64,000 bases of DNA from Pseudoluteimonas sp047602125 (GCA_047602125.1 JASGIB010000001.1:1674001-1738000), one strand, 5' to 3'. Numbered from the stretch's first letter, positions 32,956-42,690 are shown. Notes: generated by a model from the letters alone, not told the origin. Translations and numbers: made by a program.

Positions 32956-34181
32956 CGCGCGTTCGAAATCGCCGCGATGCGCGCCTTGCGCAGGGCCTCG
33001 CCGACGGCGGGGCCTTCGAGTCCCGCGGCGACGTCTGCGCTGCGTACCGACAACGCCGCGGCATGCAGGCGACGCAAGGTATCGGCTTGCGGATAAGGCG
33101 AATCGCCCAGGCCGGCGCGGCCGCGCGCATCGGCTTCGCACACGGTCGCGAGCCGGGTGATGCGTTGCGGTTTGCGGAAGCCATCGCAGCGCGCGATCAG
33201 TTCGTGCACGGTCGCCGCTTTCAATTCGTCGATGCGGTGCACGTTCAGGTGCTCGCGGCAGGCGATGACCGCGAGTTCGCGGTGTTCGGTCGGGATCCGC
33301 AATCGTTCGCACAGCGCCAGCAGCGGGGCGATCCCGCGTTGCTCGTGCTGCACGTGGCGCGGCAGTTCGACTTCCGGCGTCAGCGCCTTGCCGAGGTCGT
33401 GGGTCAATGCGGCGAAGCCGACCAGGTCGTCGCCCGGCGCGAGTTTCGCGGCCATGTCGCAGACCAGTTCGACGTGCGTGCCGGTATCGACTTCCGGATG
33501 GTAGTCGGCGCGTTGCGGCACGCCGTAGAGCGCATCGACTTCCGGCAGCACCGCGGCGAGCGCGCCGGCATCGCGCAAGGTGCGCAGGAACGCCGATGGC
33601 GCATCGCTGCGCAGGGCTTTCGACAATTCCTGCCAGACGCGTTCGGGCGACAGTTCGGCGAGTTCGCCGCTTTCGGCCATACGTCGCATCAGCGCCAGGG
33701 TTTCGGGCGCGACGTGAAAACCAAACGGGGACAACTTCGCCATGAAGCGCGCCGCGCGCAGCACGCGCAGCGGATCCTCGACGAAGGCGTCGCCCACGTG
33801 CCGCAGTACGCGCGCCTCGATGTCGCGCACGCCGCCGAAGGGATCGACCAGCGTGCCGTCCGCGCGCTGCGCGATCGCGTTGATGGTGAAATCGCGGCGG
33901 CGCAGGTCTTCTTCCAGCGTCACCGACGGATCGGCGTGCACCACGAAGCCGGCGTGGCCGCGCGCGGACTTGCGCTCGGTGCGCGCCAGCGCGTGTTCCT
34001 CGCCGGTGCCCGGATGCAGGAACACCGGGAAATCGCGGCCGACCTGCTTGAAGCCGGCCGCACGCATCTGTTCCACCGTCGCGCCGACGACGACGAAATC
34101 CCGATCGGAGCCTGCGCGATCGCCGGCCGGAAGGCCGAGCAATCGATCGCGCACCGCGCCGCCGACGAGGTAGGTATCCAT
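32952..34181 (-). CDS. cca: multifunctional CCA tRNA nucleotidyltransferase
   Basis: A 409-residue enzyme that builds or repairs the CCA end of tRNA. The head and neck motifs are intact: VGGAVRDRLLG, the catalytic DxD in SDRDFVVVG, RRDFTINAIA and the base-selecting EDPLRVLRAARF. A C-terminal HD domain (ALTHDLGKALTPE, CREHLN) gives the phosphatase/phosphodiesterase activity of the gammaproteobacterial form. Start MDTYLVGGAV at 34181; the frame continues upstream through palindromes. It converges with intI with four-base stop overlap, making it the right-hand neighbour of the integron. Confidence 0.96.
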   Translation of the reverse strand: MDTYLVGGAVRDRLLGLPAGDRAGSDRDFVVVGATVEQMRAAGFKQVGRDFPVFLHPGTGEEHALARTERKSARGHAGFVVHADPSVTLEEDLRRRDFTINAIAQRADGTLVDPFGGVRDIEARVLRHVGDAFVEDPLRVLRAARFMAKLSPFGFHVAPETLALMRRMAESGELAELSPERVWQELSKALRSDAPSAFLRTLRDAGALAAVLPEVDALYGVPQRADYHPEVDTGTHVELVCDMAAKLAPGDDLVGFAALTHDLGKALTPEVELPRHVQHEQRGIAPLLALCERLRIPTEHRELAVIACREHLNVHRIDELKAATVHELIARCDGFRKPQRITRLATVCEADARGRAGLGDSPYPQADTLRRLHAAALSVRSADVAAGLEGPAVGEALRKARIAAISNAR

Positions 34182-34206
34182 GCGCGGATGATGCACGAGA
34201 TTCACT

Positions 34207-34296
34207 CCTCCCCCTTCTGCGGAAGGGGGAGGTTGGGAGGGGGTTGCGTGCGCGATCCACAACCTCGCCCCTCCCCTTCGGTGAAGAGGGGAGGCG
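34207..34296. repeat. paired G/C-rich palindromes between cca and slt
   Basis: Two inverted repeats, CCTCCCCCTTC...GAAGGGGGAGG (34207-34233) and CGCCCCTCC...GGGGAGGCG (34266-34296), fill the gap. They are of the same type and pairing as those at 8.5 kb. Confidence 0.65.
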
Positions 34297-36243
34297 CTAC
34301 TGCTTCGGCGGCGCGGCCAGCGGGCAGGTGAAGGCGACGCGCTTGCCGCCGGTGATCCCGTTCATGCGGTCGGTGAGGCGCGCGGCGTTGCCGTTGAGGC
34401 GCCAGTCGTAGAGCGTGCTGAAGGCGAGCACGCGCGCGACGTAGTCGCGGGTTTCCTTGTAGCTGATCGTTTCGATCCAGAAATCCGGATCCATCGCCGG
34501 GCGTTGCGAGGTCCAGCGCGCGACCGGCGCGGGGCCGGCGTTGTACGCGGCGATGGCCGGGTAGGGCTTGCCGTACTTGTCGAGCATCTGCCGCAGATAC
34601 GCGCTTCCGAGGATGATGTTGGTGTCCGGGTCGTACAGGCTGTCCGCGCCGCCCCACGGCAGGCCGAGCCCGCGCGCGACGTCCGCGCCGGTGCCGGGCA
34701 GCAGCTGCATCAGGCCGCGCGCGTTCGCCGGCGAGCGCGCCTTCGGGTCGAACACGCTTTCGGCGCGGATTTCGCCGGCGACCCAGGCCGGGTCGAGGTT
34801 GTTGCGCGCGGCCTCGCGGCGGATCGTCGCGTCGTGGTGCATGGGGAAACGCAACATGTAGAGGCGCGATTCGTCCGGATAGGATTTGCCGCCGACGTTG
34901 ACCAGTCCGAACACGCCGCGGTCGAACCAGCCGGCGTCCTCGGCGAGGCCGACGGCGATGCGGCGCTGGTCGTCGCCGAAACCCGAGAGCGCGTCGTCCC
35001 ATTCGCGTTGCGCCCAGCCGCGGCGGTCGATGCGGTACAGCGCCAGTGCGCGCACCAGCGCCGGCGTGCGCGCCACCGCATCGCGCGCGGCCGGCGTGTC
35101 GTGCGGGATCAGCGGGCACAGCGTGTACGCCTGGCCGATGCGGTCGGCGGCGAGGAAGCCGTGGAATTCCGGCTTGGTCGCGGCTTTCGCATACAGCGCC
35201 TGCGCACCCTGCTTGTCGCCGGTGAGTTCGGACAGCCGCGCTTCGAAATAGGTCCAGCGCGACTGGCTGCGCTGCGCATCGCCCATGCGCCGGATCGCGG
35301 CGAGCGCGCCGGCCCAGTCGCTGCGCGCGATCGCTTCGCGCACCTGCAGTTCGTGCAACTTGTCGTCGTAGGCCGAGAGCGGCACCGCGGCGAGGCGACG
35401 CGCGCCTTCGGGTTCGTAGGAAGACGCCGACTGCAATGCGACCTGGTACAGCACGCGGCCGCGTTCGACATCGGTGAAGCCCAGCGCCTGCGCGTATTTC
35501 GGCAATTGCGCCTCGGCCGCGACCGGCACCGATTTCGCCAGCCGCGCCAGTCCCTGCGAGGCCATCCAGCGGCTGCGGTCGGTCTTCGGCCAGTTCAAGG
35601 CGCGTTCGTTGATCGCTTCGAAGAACGCGGCGTAGTCGTTCGCCAGCGCGGCGTCGTCCGCCGGCAGGCCGCGCGCGGCCGCGCGCATCACCGCCGGTTG
35701 CCATTCGCCGGCGGCCTTGTCGATGCGTTCCCAACGCAATGCGGGCGGCAATCCGCCGCGCGTGGCGAGGATGGCGAAAACGGGATCGCATTCGGCGGGA
35801 AGCGATTTGCCGCTGCTGCGCCAGATCGCCTGCGCGTCGCTGGTCCAACTGGCGTCTATCTGGCCGAGGGCCTGCCTTGCGTTGAGCGCGACGCAGCGCA
35901 GCGAGGTGTCCTGGATCGATGGCGACCAGGCGCCGAGGAAATTGGTCCAGTCCTGCCGCCTTGCCAGTGCCGGCAGCCAGACCTGGCGGAAAGCCTCGGC
36001 GACGGCCTTGCCGCGATAGCGGGCGAGGAAGGCCTGGGCCTGCTGCGGCGCAAGCGTGTCGATGTTGCGGCGCAGCGAAGCGTATTCGACCCATCCAGAG
36101 ATCGGACTGGCCGCGATCGAGGCCTGGTCGTAAGGCTGGCCCGCCTCCGCGGCCTGCAGGGCGGCCTGGACTTGCGCATCCCCCGGCGCCGCCGAAGCCG
36201 GGCTCGCCAGCAAGGCCAGCGACAACAGGAATCCCGTCCTCAT
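34297..36243 (-). CDS. slt: soluble lytic murein transglycosylase
   Basis: A 648-residue periplasmic enzyme that cleaves the MurNAc-GlcNAc bond of peptidoglycan to give anhydro ends. A signal peptide (MRTGFLLSLALLASPASAAPG) is followed by the long helical superhelix (U/L domain) and a C-terminal goose-lysozyme-like domain with the catalytic Glu in GEIRAESVFDPKA, then GLMQLLPGT and AYNAGPAPVARW. Start M at 36243 gives a clean signal peptide; an in-frame codon at 36282 would prefix unlikely residues. Divergent from the TonB receptor gene. Confidence 0.94.
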   Translation of the reverse strand: MRTGFLLSLALLASPASAAPGDAQVQAALQAAEAGQPYDQASIAASPISGWVEYASLRRNIDTLAPQQAQAFLARYRGKAVAEAFRQVWLPALARRQDWTNFLGAWSPSIQDTSLRCVALNARQALGQIDASWTSDAQAIWRSSGKSLPAECDPVFAILATRGGLPPALRWERIDKAAGEWQPAVMRAAARGLPADDAALANDYAAFFEAINERALNWPKTDRSRWMASQGLARLAKSVPVAAEAQLPKYAQALGFTDVERGRVLYQVALQSASSYEPEGARRLAAVPLSAYDDKLHELQVREAIARSDWAGALAAIRRMGDAQRSQSRWTYFEARLSELTGDKQGAQALYAKAATKPEFHGFLAADRIGQAYTLCPLIPHDTPAARDAVARTPALVRALALYRIDRRGWAQREWDDALSGFGDDQRRIAVGLAEDAGWFDRGVFGLVNVGGKSYPDESRLYMLRFPMHHDATIRREAARNNLDPAWVAGEIRAESVFDPKARSPANARGLMQLLPGTGADVARGLGLPWGGADSLYDPDTNIILGSAYLRQMLDKYGKPYPAIAAYNAGPAPVARWTSQRPAMDPDFWIETISYKETRDYVARVLAFSTLYDWRLNGNAARLTDRMNGITGGKRVAFTCPLAAPPKQ

Positions 36244-36427
36244 CCAGTCGCTCCACGTCCGTTCCGCACCGACTATAGCCAAGCGTTGCTGAATTGCCCG
36301 GACCGGCCGGCCTGACCGAACTTGGCAAACAGCTTGAACCGCCTTTACGAATTGTTTACAAGGACGTCACATTCCCGCGAAGCAGGGGGCTGCGGGGGTG
36401 GAACCTTCCAAATTTGGGGATCCCATC

Positions 36428-39328
36428 ATGAAGTCGTTCCGCCGCAACCGGCTGACCACGGCCGTGCACGTTACGTTGCTGCTTTCCCTGCCGGCCATCG
36501 CGTTCGCGCAGGACGCGACCACCGACACCGCCAGCGGCCAGCAGGCCAAGACCCTCGATACCGTCGCCGTGACCGGCACGCGCATCCGCCGCGCCGAGGT
36601 CGAGGGCCAGGTGCCGGTCCAGGTCCTGACCCGCGAGGACATCGACCGCAGCGGCTTCACCTCGGTCGCGGACATCGTCCAGAACCTCACCGCCAGCGGC
36701 TCGGCGTTGAACACCAAGTTCAATTCCTCGGGCAACTTCGGCTTCCCGCCCGATGGCGGCGGCGTCGGCGCGGGCGCGGCCACGGTCGACCTGCGCAACC
36801 TCGGGTCCAAGCGCGTGCTGGTGCTGGTCGACGGCATCCGCTGGGTCAACGAATCCTCGGCGTCGGGCGTGGGTTCCTCGGTCGACCTCAACACCATCCC
36901 GCTGTCCATCATCGAGCGCATCGAAGTGCTGGAGGACGGCGCTTCAGCGATCTACGGCTCCGATGCCATCGGCGGCGTGGTCAACATCATCACCCGGCGC
37001 AGCATCGATGGCTTCGCCCTCAACCTGCACTACGGCGAATACGACGAAGGCGACGGCGCGACCTACGGCGCCGACTTCGGCTGGGGCGGCCGCACCGACC
37101 GCGCGGACTGGTTCCTCGGCGCCAGTTACTACAAGCAGGACGACATCTCCGCCGCCGACCGCGACATCTCGCAGTTCCCGGTGCCGGGCACGGGCCTGGC
37201 GAACGGCAGTTCGGCCACGCCCTACGGCCGCTTCGTGTTCCAGGATCCCAACACCGGGCAGGTGTACAGCATCACGCCGAACGCCGGGGCCACCGATCCG
37301 ACCTACACCAGCGGCGAACCGGATTGCCCGACCACGCGCACGGACGACTTCCACTGCTTCACCACCGCGGACCGCTTCAACTTCGCGCCGTACAACTTCC
37401 TGCTGACGCCGTCCGAGCGCAAGAGCGTGTTCGGACAGGTCCACTACGACTTCACGCCGGCGGTGACCGGCTACCTGAAGGTGCTCTACAACCAGCGCCA
37501 TTCGGTGAACCAGGCCGCGCCGGAACCGATCTTCCTCGGCACCGATGCAGGCGTGTACAACCACTGGGCCGAAACCGACCTGGTCATCTCCGCCAACAAT
37601 CCCTACAACCCGTTCGGATTCGACCTGACGACGGTCGGGCCCGACGCCAACCTGTTCCTGCTCGGCCGGCGCCCGGTCGAGGGCGGGCCGCGCATCTACG
37701 AACAGGACGTCGACACCTGGTACGTCAATGGCGGGCTGCAGGGCAGCTTCGGCAGCGAGCATGTCTACGACTGGGACGTGAACTTCGTCCACAGCGAAAG
37801 CAGCGCCGACCAGACCAACTACGGCAGCTACAACCTCAAGCACATCAACGAGGCGCTGGGCGACCCGGCCGCATGCGCGGCGATCGCTGGTTGCGTGCCG
37901 CTCAACCTGTTCGGCGGCCCGGGGAGCATCACCCCCGAGATGCTGGCGTGGATCCAGCCGGTCGTGCACGACCACAGCGAGAACAAGCTGACTTCGTTCT
38001 CGGCCAACATCACCGGCGACCTGTTCGCGATGCCGGCGGGCCCGGCGTCGTTCGCGGCCGGTTACGAATACCGCAAGTACGAAGGCAGCTATTCGCCTGA
38101 TCCGATCACCGTGGCCGGCGAATACAACGGCGTGCCGTCCGGCGCGACCAGCGGCAGCTACGACGTCAACGAGGCCTACGCCGAGTTCAACATCCCGCTG
38201 ACCCGCGACGCCGCGTTCGGCAAGGCCTTCGACGTGAGCCTCGCCGGCCGGTATTCGGACTATTCGACCTTCGGCGGCGAATTCACCGGCAAGGCCGGCT
38301 TCCGCTGGCAGATCGCCGACGAATTGCTGGTGCGCGGTTCGTACGCGGAAGGTTTCCGCGCGCCGTCGATCGGCGAGTTGTACGGCACCTTCAGCCGCTT
38401 CGACGCCACCCTGCAGGATCCCTGCTCGGGCGCCGGCGCGACCCTGCCGAACTGCGTGGCCGACGGCGTGCCGGACGGCTACGAGCAGCCGAACCCGCAG
38501 ATTTCCGTGGTCACCGCCGGCAACCGCGACCTGCAGCCTGAAACGAGCCACAGCTACATGCTCGGCGCGGTGTGGAGCCCGGGCTGGGGCGAGAACTCGA
38601 GTTGGTCCGAGAAGTTCGACTTCGGCGTGACCTACTACCACCACATCATCAAGGACGCGATCCAGGCGCCGGATGCGCAGGCCATCCTGAACCGTTGCGT
38701 CGGAAACCTCGACCCCGAGGCCTGCAGCCATTACACCCGCAACGCCAACGGCGCGATCAACAGCTTCAACGACATCCTCGACAACCTCGGCACGATCAAC
38801 ACCGATGGCTGGGACGTCGACCTGGGCTGGACGGTGCCGGCGCAGTCGTGGGGCCAGTTGCGGGTCGATTGGCGCAACACCTTCGTCGGCAAGTACGACC
38901 TGACCAACGAATCGGGCGCGAAGGAGCCGCGCAGCGTCGGGATCGAGACCAACGACAGCGCGATCCCCGAATGGACCTCGGTGCTCGCGACGCAATGGCA
39001 CAAGGCCAACTGGGGCGTGACCTGGACGATGCGCCACATCAGTTCGCTGACCGAGTCCTGCGCGGGCGCGGACGGATTCCCGATCTGCGACGTGAGCAGC
39101 ACCCCCAACACCCCCAGCCTCAACCACCTCGGGTCGGTGACCTACCACGACCTGCAGGTGACCTGGGACACGGCGCTGTTCAAGGGCCTGCAACTGGTGG
39201 GCGGCATCAACAACCTCGGCGACAAGGATCCGCCGATCTGCCTGAGCTGCTCGCTCAACGGCTACGACGCTTCGACCTACGACGTGCCGGGCCGGTTCTG
39301 GTACGTGCGCGCGAACCTGAAGTTCTGA
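36428..39328 (+). CDS. large TonB-dependent receptor, substrate unknown
   Basis: A 966-residue outer-membrane receptor. Signal peptide (ending AIAFAQ), a TonB box-like LDTVAVTGTRIRR, a plug with VQVLTREDIDRSGFTSVADIVQNL and EVLEDGASAIYGSDAIGGVVNIITRR, then a long barrel ending in Phe (FWYVRANLKF). It carries several cysteine pairs in extracellular loops. There is no adjacent transport, sigma or degradative gene to hint at the ligand. Start at ATG 36428 (MKSFRRNRLTTAVH) after GGGGAT; ATG at 36398 is less likely. A hairpin terminator follows it. Confidence 0.93.
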   Translation: MKSFRRNRLTTAVHVTLLLSLPAIAFAQDATTDTASGQQAKTLDTVAVTGTRIRRAEVEGQVPVQVLTREDIDRSGFTSVADIVQNLTASGSALNTKFNSSGNFGFPPDGGGVGAGAATVDLRNLGSKRVLVLVDGIRWVNESSASGVGSSVDLNTIPLSIIERIEVLEDGASAIYGSDAIGGVVNIITRRSIDGFALNLHYGEYDEGDGATYGADFGWGGRTDRADWFLGASYYKQDDISAADRDISQFPVPGTGLANGSSATPYGRFVFQDPNTGQVYSITPNAGATDPTYTSGEPDCPTTRTDDFHCFTTADRFNFAPYNFLLTPSERKSVFGQVHYDFTPAVTGYLKVLYNQRHSVNQAAPEPIFLGTDAGVYNHWAETDLVISANNPYNPFGFDLTTVGPDANLFLLGRRPVEGGPRIYEQDVDTWYVNGGLQGSFGSEHVYDWDVNFVHSESSADQTNYGSYNLKHINEALGDPAACAAIAGCVPLNLFGGPGSITPEMLAWIQPVVHDHSENKLTSFSANITGDLFAMPAGPASFAAGYEYRKYEGSYSPDPITVAGEYNGVPSGATSGSYDVNEAYAEFNIPLTRDAAFGKAFDVSLAGRYSDYSTFGGEFTGKAGFRWQIADELLVRGSYAEGFRAPSIGELYGTFSRFDATLQDPCSGAGATLPNCVADGVPDGYEQPNPQISVVTAGNRDLQPETSHSYMLGAVWSPGWGENSSWSEKFDFGVTYYHHIIKDAIQAPDAQAILNRCVGNLDPEACSHYTRNANGAINSFNDILDNLGTINTDGWDVDLGWTVPAQSWGQLRVDWRNTFVGKYDLTNESGAKEPRSVGIETNDSAIPEWTSVLATQWHKANWGVTWTMRHISSLTESCAGADGFPICDVSSTPNTPSLNHLGSVTYHDLQVTWDTALFKGLQLVGGINNLGDKDPPICLSCSLNGYDASTYDVPGRFWYVRANLKF

Positions 39329-39352
39329 TCGTCGAACGCAGGGGGAACCGAC

Positions 39353-39379
39353 GGGCGGCGCGCGAGCGCCGCCCGTTTT
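39353..39379 (+). terminator. rho-independent terminator after TonB receptor
   Basis: GGGCGGCG, six-base loop CGCGAG, CGCCGCCC, then GTTTTC. It starts 25 bases past the receptor stop codon. Confidence 0.8.
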
Positions 39380-39395
39380 CGTTCTCGCATGTCCC

Positions 39396-40199
39396 TCACC
39401 GGCCTTCGGCACCCTCTCCCCGTGAACGGGGAGAGGGAAGTGCTTGCAGCGCGGACAACGGCACGTCGAGTTGCAGCGACAGCGCGAGATGGTCGGAACG
39501 GGCGGCGGGTTGCGCCTGCATGTCGCCGTGGCCGAGGCCGGGAGTCACGAGGATATGGTCGATCGCGCGCTGCGGGCGCCAGGCCGGGAAGGTCGGCACC
39601 GCGTGCCCGGGCGGTTGCAATTGCGTGCGCTGGTACAGCAACGCCATTTCCGGGCTGTCGGCGACGCAGTTGAAATCGCCCATCAGCACCGCGTGGCGAT
39701 GGCCGGAGAGCACCTCGCCGATGAAGGCGAGCTGCGAATGGCGCGACGCGGCGCCGAGCGAAAGATGCGCGACCGCGATCAGGAGGCCGTCGTCGCCCTT
39801 GCCGAAGCGCGCGAGCAACAGGCCGCGGCCCTTGACCCGGCCCGGCAGCGGATGGTCCAGCACTTCCAGCGGTTCCAGCCGGCTGAGCAGGCCGTTGGCG
39901 CTCGACGCGACGCCGCCGACGCGGCGGTTCGGCTGGTGGCTCCAGAACCCGAAGCCCGCGCGTTCGGCGAGGTAATGCGTCTGGTTGGTGAAGCCCGAGC
40001 GCCAGCTGCCCGGGTCGCTTTCCTGCAGGCCGACGATGTCGTGGCCGCCGGCGAGGCGGGCGATGTCGTCGAGCGCATGCTGCTTGCGCCCGGCGGGGAG
40101 CACGTGCGACCAGCTGCGGGTCGCGTAGTCGCTGTAGCGGCGGGTGCTCGAACCGGCCTGGATGTTGGCGCTGAGCAGCCGCAGCGGGCGCGTGTCCAT
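39396..40199 (-). CDS. endonuclease/exonuclease/phosphatase family protein
   Basis: A 267-residue metal-dependent phosphoesterase of the EEP fold: LRLLSANIQAG at the N-terminus, VGLQESDPG with the metal-binding Glu, VAHLSLG, MGDFNCVADSPEM and the C-terminal AIDHILVTPGL and RSDHLALS. Whether it acts on nucleic acid, phospholipid or inositol phosphates is not decidable. The last 15 residues run through a G/C-rich palindrome (39412-39437). It lies nine bases after the DsbA-like lipoprotein gene, an order also known in xanthomonads, so is likely co-transcribed. Confidence 0.88.
   Translation of the reverse strand: MDTRPLRLLSANIQAGSSTRRYSDYATRSWSHVLPAGRKQHALDDIARLAGGHDIVGLQESDPGSWRSGFTNQTHYLAERAGFGFWSHQPNRRVGGVASSANGLLSRLEPLEVLDHPLPGRVKGRGLLLARFGKGDDGLLIAVAHLSLGAASRHSQLAFIGEVLSGHRHAVLMGDFNCVADSPEMALLYQRTQLQPPGHAVPTFPAWRPQRAIDHILVTPGLGHGDMQAQPAARSDHLALSLQLDVPLSALQALPSPRSRGEGAEGR
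39412..39437. repeat. G/C-rich palindrome inside the 3' end of the phosphoesterase gene
   Basis: CCCTCTCCCCGT, loop GA, ACGGGGAGAGGG. A single copy of the palindrome family, here read as the coding tail of the gene. Confidence 0.65.
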
Positions 40200-40207
40200 G
40201 CGCCTGC

Positions 40208-40993
40208 TTACTTGGTTCCCAGCGCCGCCTGTTCCATCGCGACCAGCTGGTCGAGGATGCGGATCTGGTCCTCGCGGGTCCTGCCGAGCACGCGGTACTT
40301 GCCGTCGACGATCAGCGTCGGCGTGCCCTCGATGGCGCTGCGGTCGGTGAACTGCTTCGCCTTGCGCAGCTTGCCGTCGACGGCGAAGCTGGACATGGTC
40401 GAGGCGAACTGCTGCGGATCGGCGCCGAAGCGCGCGTAGAACGCGGCGATGTCCTCCACCGAGTCCTCGCCGCGCTCGCCCTTGAGCGTCTGTTCGAGGT
40501 GGATGGCGTTGTAGAGCAGGTCGTGGGTGCGGGGCACCAGGCCCAACGCATCGGAAGCGTAGTAGGCGCGCGCGTAGCGATCCCAAGTGCCGCCGAACTG
40601 CGCGGGCACGTAGGTGAAGCGTACGTTCGCCGGCATTTTCGCTTCCCACGCGCGCATCAGCGGCTGGAACATGTTGCAGGCCGGGCAGACGTAGCCGAAC
40701 ACCTCGACCACCTCGACCTGGCCGTTGGCCGGATCGAACGGCTGGCCGTTGGGGATGGTGGCGTAGTCCACGCCTTCCACCGGCGGCGGGCTGCCCGCGG
40801 CGATCTTCGCCGCGTTGGCCACGGTCGAGGCCGATCCTTCGTCCACGCCCGGCGGCGGCGGTGGCGGGGTGCCGGCATTCGCGGTGGCCGGCGCGTTCGC
40901 GGCCGGGGCGTCGCCGGTCGCGGCGGGTGCTTCGGATTTCGCGCAGGCGGCCAGGGACAGGACGAGCAGCAGCGGGACAAGTCGCAGGTTCAT
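40208..40993 (-). CDS. DsbA-like thiol:disulfide interchange lipoprotein
   Basis: A 261-residue lipoprotein: signal MNLRLVPLLLVLSLAAC with lipobox LAAC at residue 17, a Pro/Ala-rich tether of about 50 residues, then a thioredoxin-fold DsbA domain with active site CPAC (FGYVCPACNMFQPL) and the cis-Pro loop IEGTPTLIVDGKYRV. The unusual tether suggests it works at a distance from the membrane surface. It is a tandem paralogue of the next dsbA gene; CPAC differs from classical CPHC and may alter redox potential. Confidence 0.9.
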   Translation of the reverse strand: MNLRLVPLLLVLSLAACAKSEAPAATGDAPAANAPATANAGTPPPPPPGVDEGSASTVANAAKIAAGSPPPVEGVDYATIPNGQPFDPANGQVEVVEVFGYVCPACNMFQPLMRAWEAKMPANVRFTYVPAQFGGTWDRYARAYYASDALGLVPRTHDLLYNAIHLEQTLKGERGEDSVEDIAAFYARFGADPQQFASTMSSFAVDGKLRKAKQFTDRSAIEGTPTLIVDGKYRVLGRTREDQIRILDQLVAMEQAALGTK

Positions 40994-41031
40994 GGGGTCG
41001 CGTCCGTGGTTCGGGGGCGTGTGGTCGGAGT

Positions 41032-41670
41032 TTAGCGGCGCTGGCGTCGCAGCATCGCGACCAGCGCATCGGCGGTGCGCAGCATCGATTCGTGGTCGCC
41101 GCTGATGATGCGGTAACGGCCGTTCACCACCAGCGTCGGGGTGCCCTCGATGTCGACCGCGTGCTCGAACGCGCTGGCATGGCGCAGGTTGGCGGCCATC
41201 GCGGGCGAGGTCCATGCGGCTTTCAGCTTCGCCGCCGGCAGGCCCTGGGCCACGAGCCAGTCTTGCAATTCGCCCTCGGAAGGGTTCATCGGCATCATGC
41301 CGTCGTCGTGCATGGCGCGGAACAGCGCGGCATGGGTGCGCTCGACCGCGCCCAGCGCCTCGGTCGCGAAGTAGCCGCGGCTGAGCGCGTCGCCGCTTTC
41401 GGTGGTCAGCGGCACGTAGGTGAAGCGCACGTCCTTCGGCAACTTGCGCTTCCACGCATCCACCATCGGCTGGAACGCCGCGCAGTGCGGGCACCAGTAG
41501 GCGAAGACCTCGACGACCTCGATCCTGCCCTGCAGCGGGCGGTACGGCTGGCCGCCGTCGATCACGACGTAGTCCACGCCCTCGGCCGGCACGAAGGCCG
41601 CGGGGGTGGCCGCGAACGCGGTCGCGGGCAGGAGCAGGGCAAGGAACAGGCCGAGGAGGATGCGGGTCAT
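41032..41670 (-). CDS. dsbA: periplasmic thiol:disulfide oxidoreductase DsbA
   Basis: A 212-residue protein with signal peptide (MTRILLGLFLALLLPATAFAA), thioredoxin fold, active site CPHC in FAYWCPHCAAFQP and cis-Pro loop IEGTPTLVVNGRYRI. It oxidises cysteines of exported proteins and is recycled by DsbB. It lies downstream of cytochrome c4 behind a terminator and 38 bases upstream of the lipoprotein paralogue, the conserved neighbourhood of dsbA in gammaproteobacteria. Confidence 0.95.
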   Translation of the reverse strand: MTRILLGLFLALLLPATAFAATPAAFVPAEGVDYVVIDGGQPYRPLQGRIEVVEVFAYWCPHCAAFQPMVDAWKRKLPKDVRFTYVPLTTESGDALSRGYFATEALGAVERTHAALFRAMHDDGMMPMNPSEGELQDWLVAQGLPAAKLKAAWTSPAMAANLRHASAFEHAVDIEGTPTLVVNGRYRIISGDHESMLRTADALVAMLRRQRR

Positions 41671-41680
41671 GGCGTCGGGC

Positions 41681-41711
41681 AAAAAAAAGCCGGTACAGGG
41701 TCTGTACCGGC
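41681..41711 (-). terminator. terminator between cytochrome c4 and dsbA
   Basis: On the minus strand GCCGGTACAG, loop ACC, CTGTACCGGC is followed by eight T residues: a strong intrinsic terminator just upstream of the dsbA start codon. Confidence 0.93.
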
Positions 41712-41777
41712 GGGTTGATGCAAGGGCTGTGAATGTTGCGACCGGTCGGGCTGCGGGAAAGTTCCCGTCGCCGTCGG

Positions 41778-42590
41778 TCAGCCGGCCTTGGAGGGAGCGG
41801 CCGCGGCGGCCTGCGCGTTGCCGGCATCGGTGTCGGAACGCTCGTGCAGGCCCTGCAGGTAGCTGCCCAGCGACTGGATTTCCTCGTCGCTGAGGCTCTT
41901 CGCCACCGTCGCCATCATGTCGAACAGGTGGTGGTCCTGCTCGGTGGTGGTGCCGGTGCGGTATTCCTGCAGGCGGCGCACGACGTAGGCCGACTGCTGG
42001 CCGCCGATGTGCGGGAAGGCGGGGCCGGGGTTGCCGGTGCCGGCGGGGCCATGGCAGGCCATGCACGCGGGGATGCCGCGCGCCGGGTCGCCGCCGCGGA
42101 ACAGCTTCTGGCCGACTTCGTAGAACTTCATGCCCGAATACGGGCCGGCAGCGATCGCGCTGTCGTCGGCTACGCCCGCGCCGGCCTTCTGCCGGGCGAA
42201 GTAGGCGCCGACGTCGCGCATGTCCTGCGCGCTGAGCGGCGCGGCCATCGGCGCCATCACCGCGGCCATGCCGGAAGTGCGCACGCCGGCCTTGAACAGC
42301 GCGAGCTGGTGGGCGGTGTAGCGTTCGGGCATGCCGGCGATGCGCGGGTACTGCGGATCGCTCGGGTTGCCGTCCACGCCGTGGCAGGCGGCGCAGGCGC
42401 CGGCCTTGGCCTGCCCGGCCGTGGCATCGCCCCAGTGGGTCTTGGCGAGGTCGGCGACGGGATCGCCCAGCGGCGCGACCTGCGCCGGCGCCTGCTCCGG
42501 CAGCGGAGTGACGGTGGACTGGGCGAAGGCGGCCGCGGCAACAGCCGCGATGGCGAGGCCGGCGATGCCGAGGAGGCGTGGATGGCGCAT
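41778..42590 (-). CDS. dihaem cytochrome c4
   Basis: A 270-residue periplasmic protein with two c-type haem sites, CAACH and CMACH, each followed by a class I cytochrome fold; axial methionines lie in the MAPMAAPLS and later MMATVAKSLS segments. The signal peptide spans about residues 1-24. It shuttles electrons from the bc1 complex to terminal oxidases. Start is ATG at 42590 with GGAG seven bases upstream; ATG at 42596 is also possible. It is divergent from engB, a widely conserved pairing. Confidence 0.95.
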   Translation of the reverse strand: MRHPRLLGIAGLAIAAVAAAAFAQSTVTPLPEQAPAQVAPLGDPVADLAKTHWGDATAGQAKAGACAACHGVDGNPSDPQYPRIAGMPERYTAHQLALFKAGVRTSGMAAVMAPMAAPLSAQDMRDVGAYFARQKAGAGVADDSAIAAGPYSGMKFYEVGQKLFRGGDPARGIPACMACHGPAGTGNPGPAFPHIGGQQSAYVVRRLQEYRTGTTTEQDHHLFDMMATVAKSLSDEEIQSLGSYLQGLHERSDTDAGNAQAAAAAPSKAG

Positions 42591-42690
42591 GCGCATGCTC
42601 CGGAGAATTCGGGTGCGGCCGGGCCGCACGAACGGAAAATTATCCGTGTCCGCCCCGGCAGCGGTCAAACCGCCATGCCATCCTAACCGC

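Noticed and set aside
39412..39437. Rho-independent terminator
   Set aside because: Strong stem but no T-run on either strand; it fits the palindromic repeat family instead.
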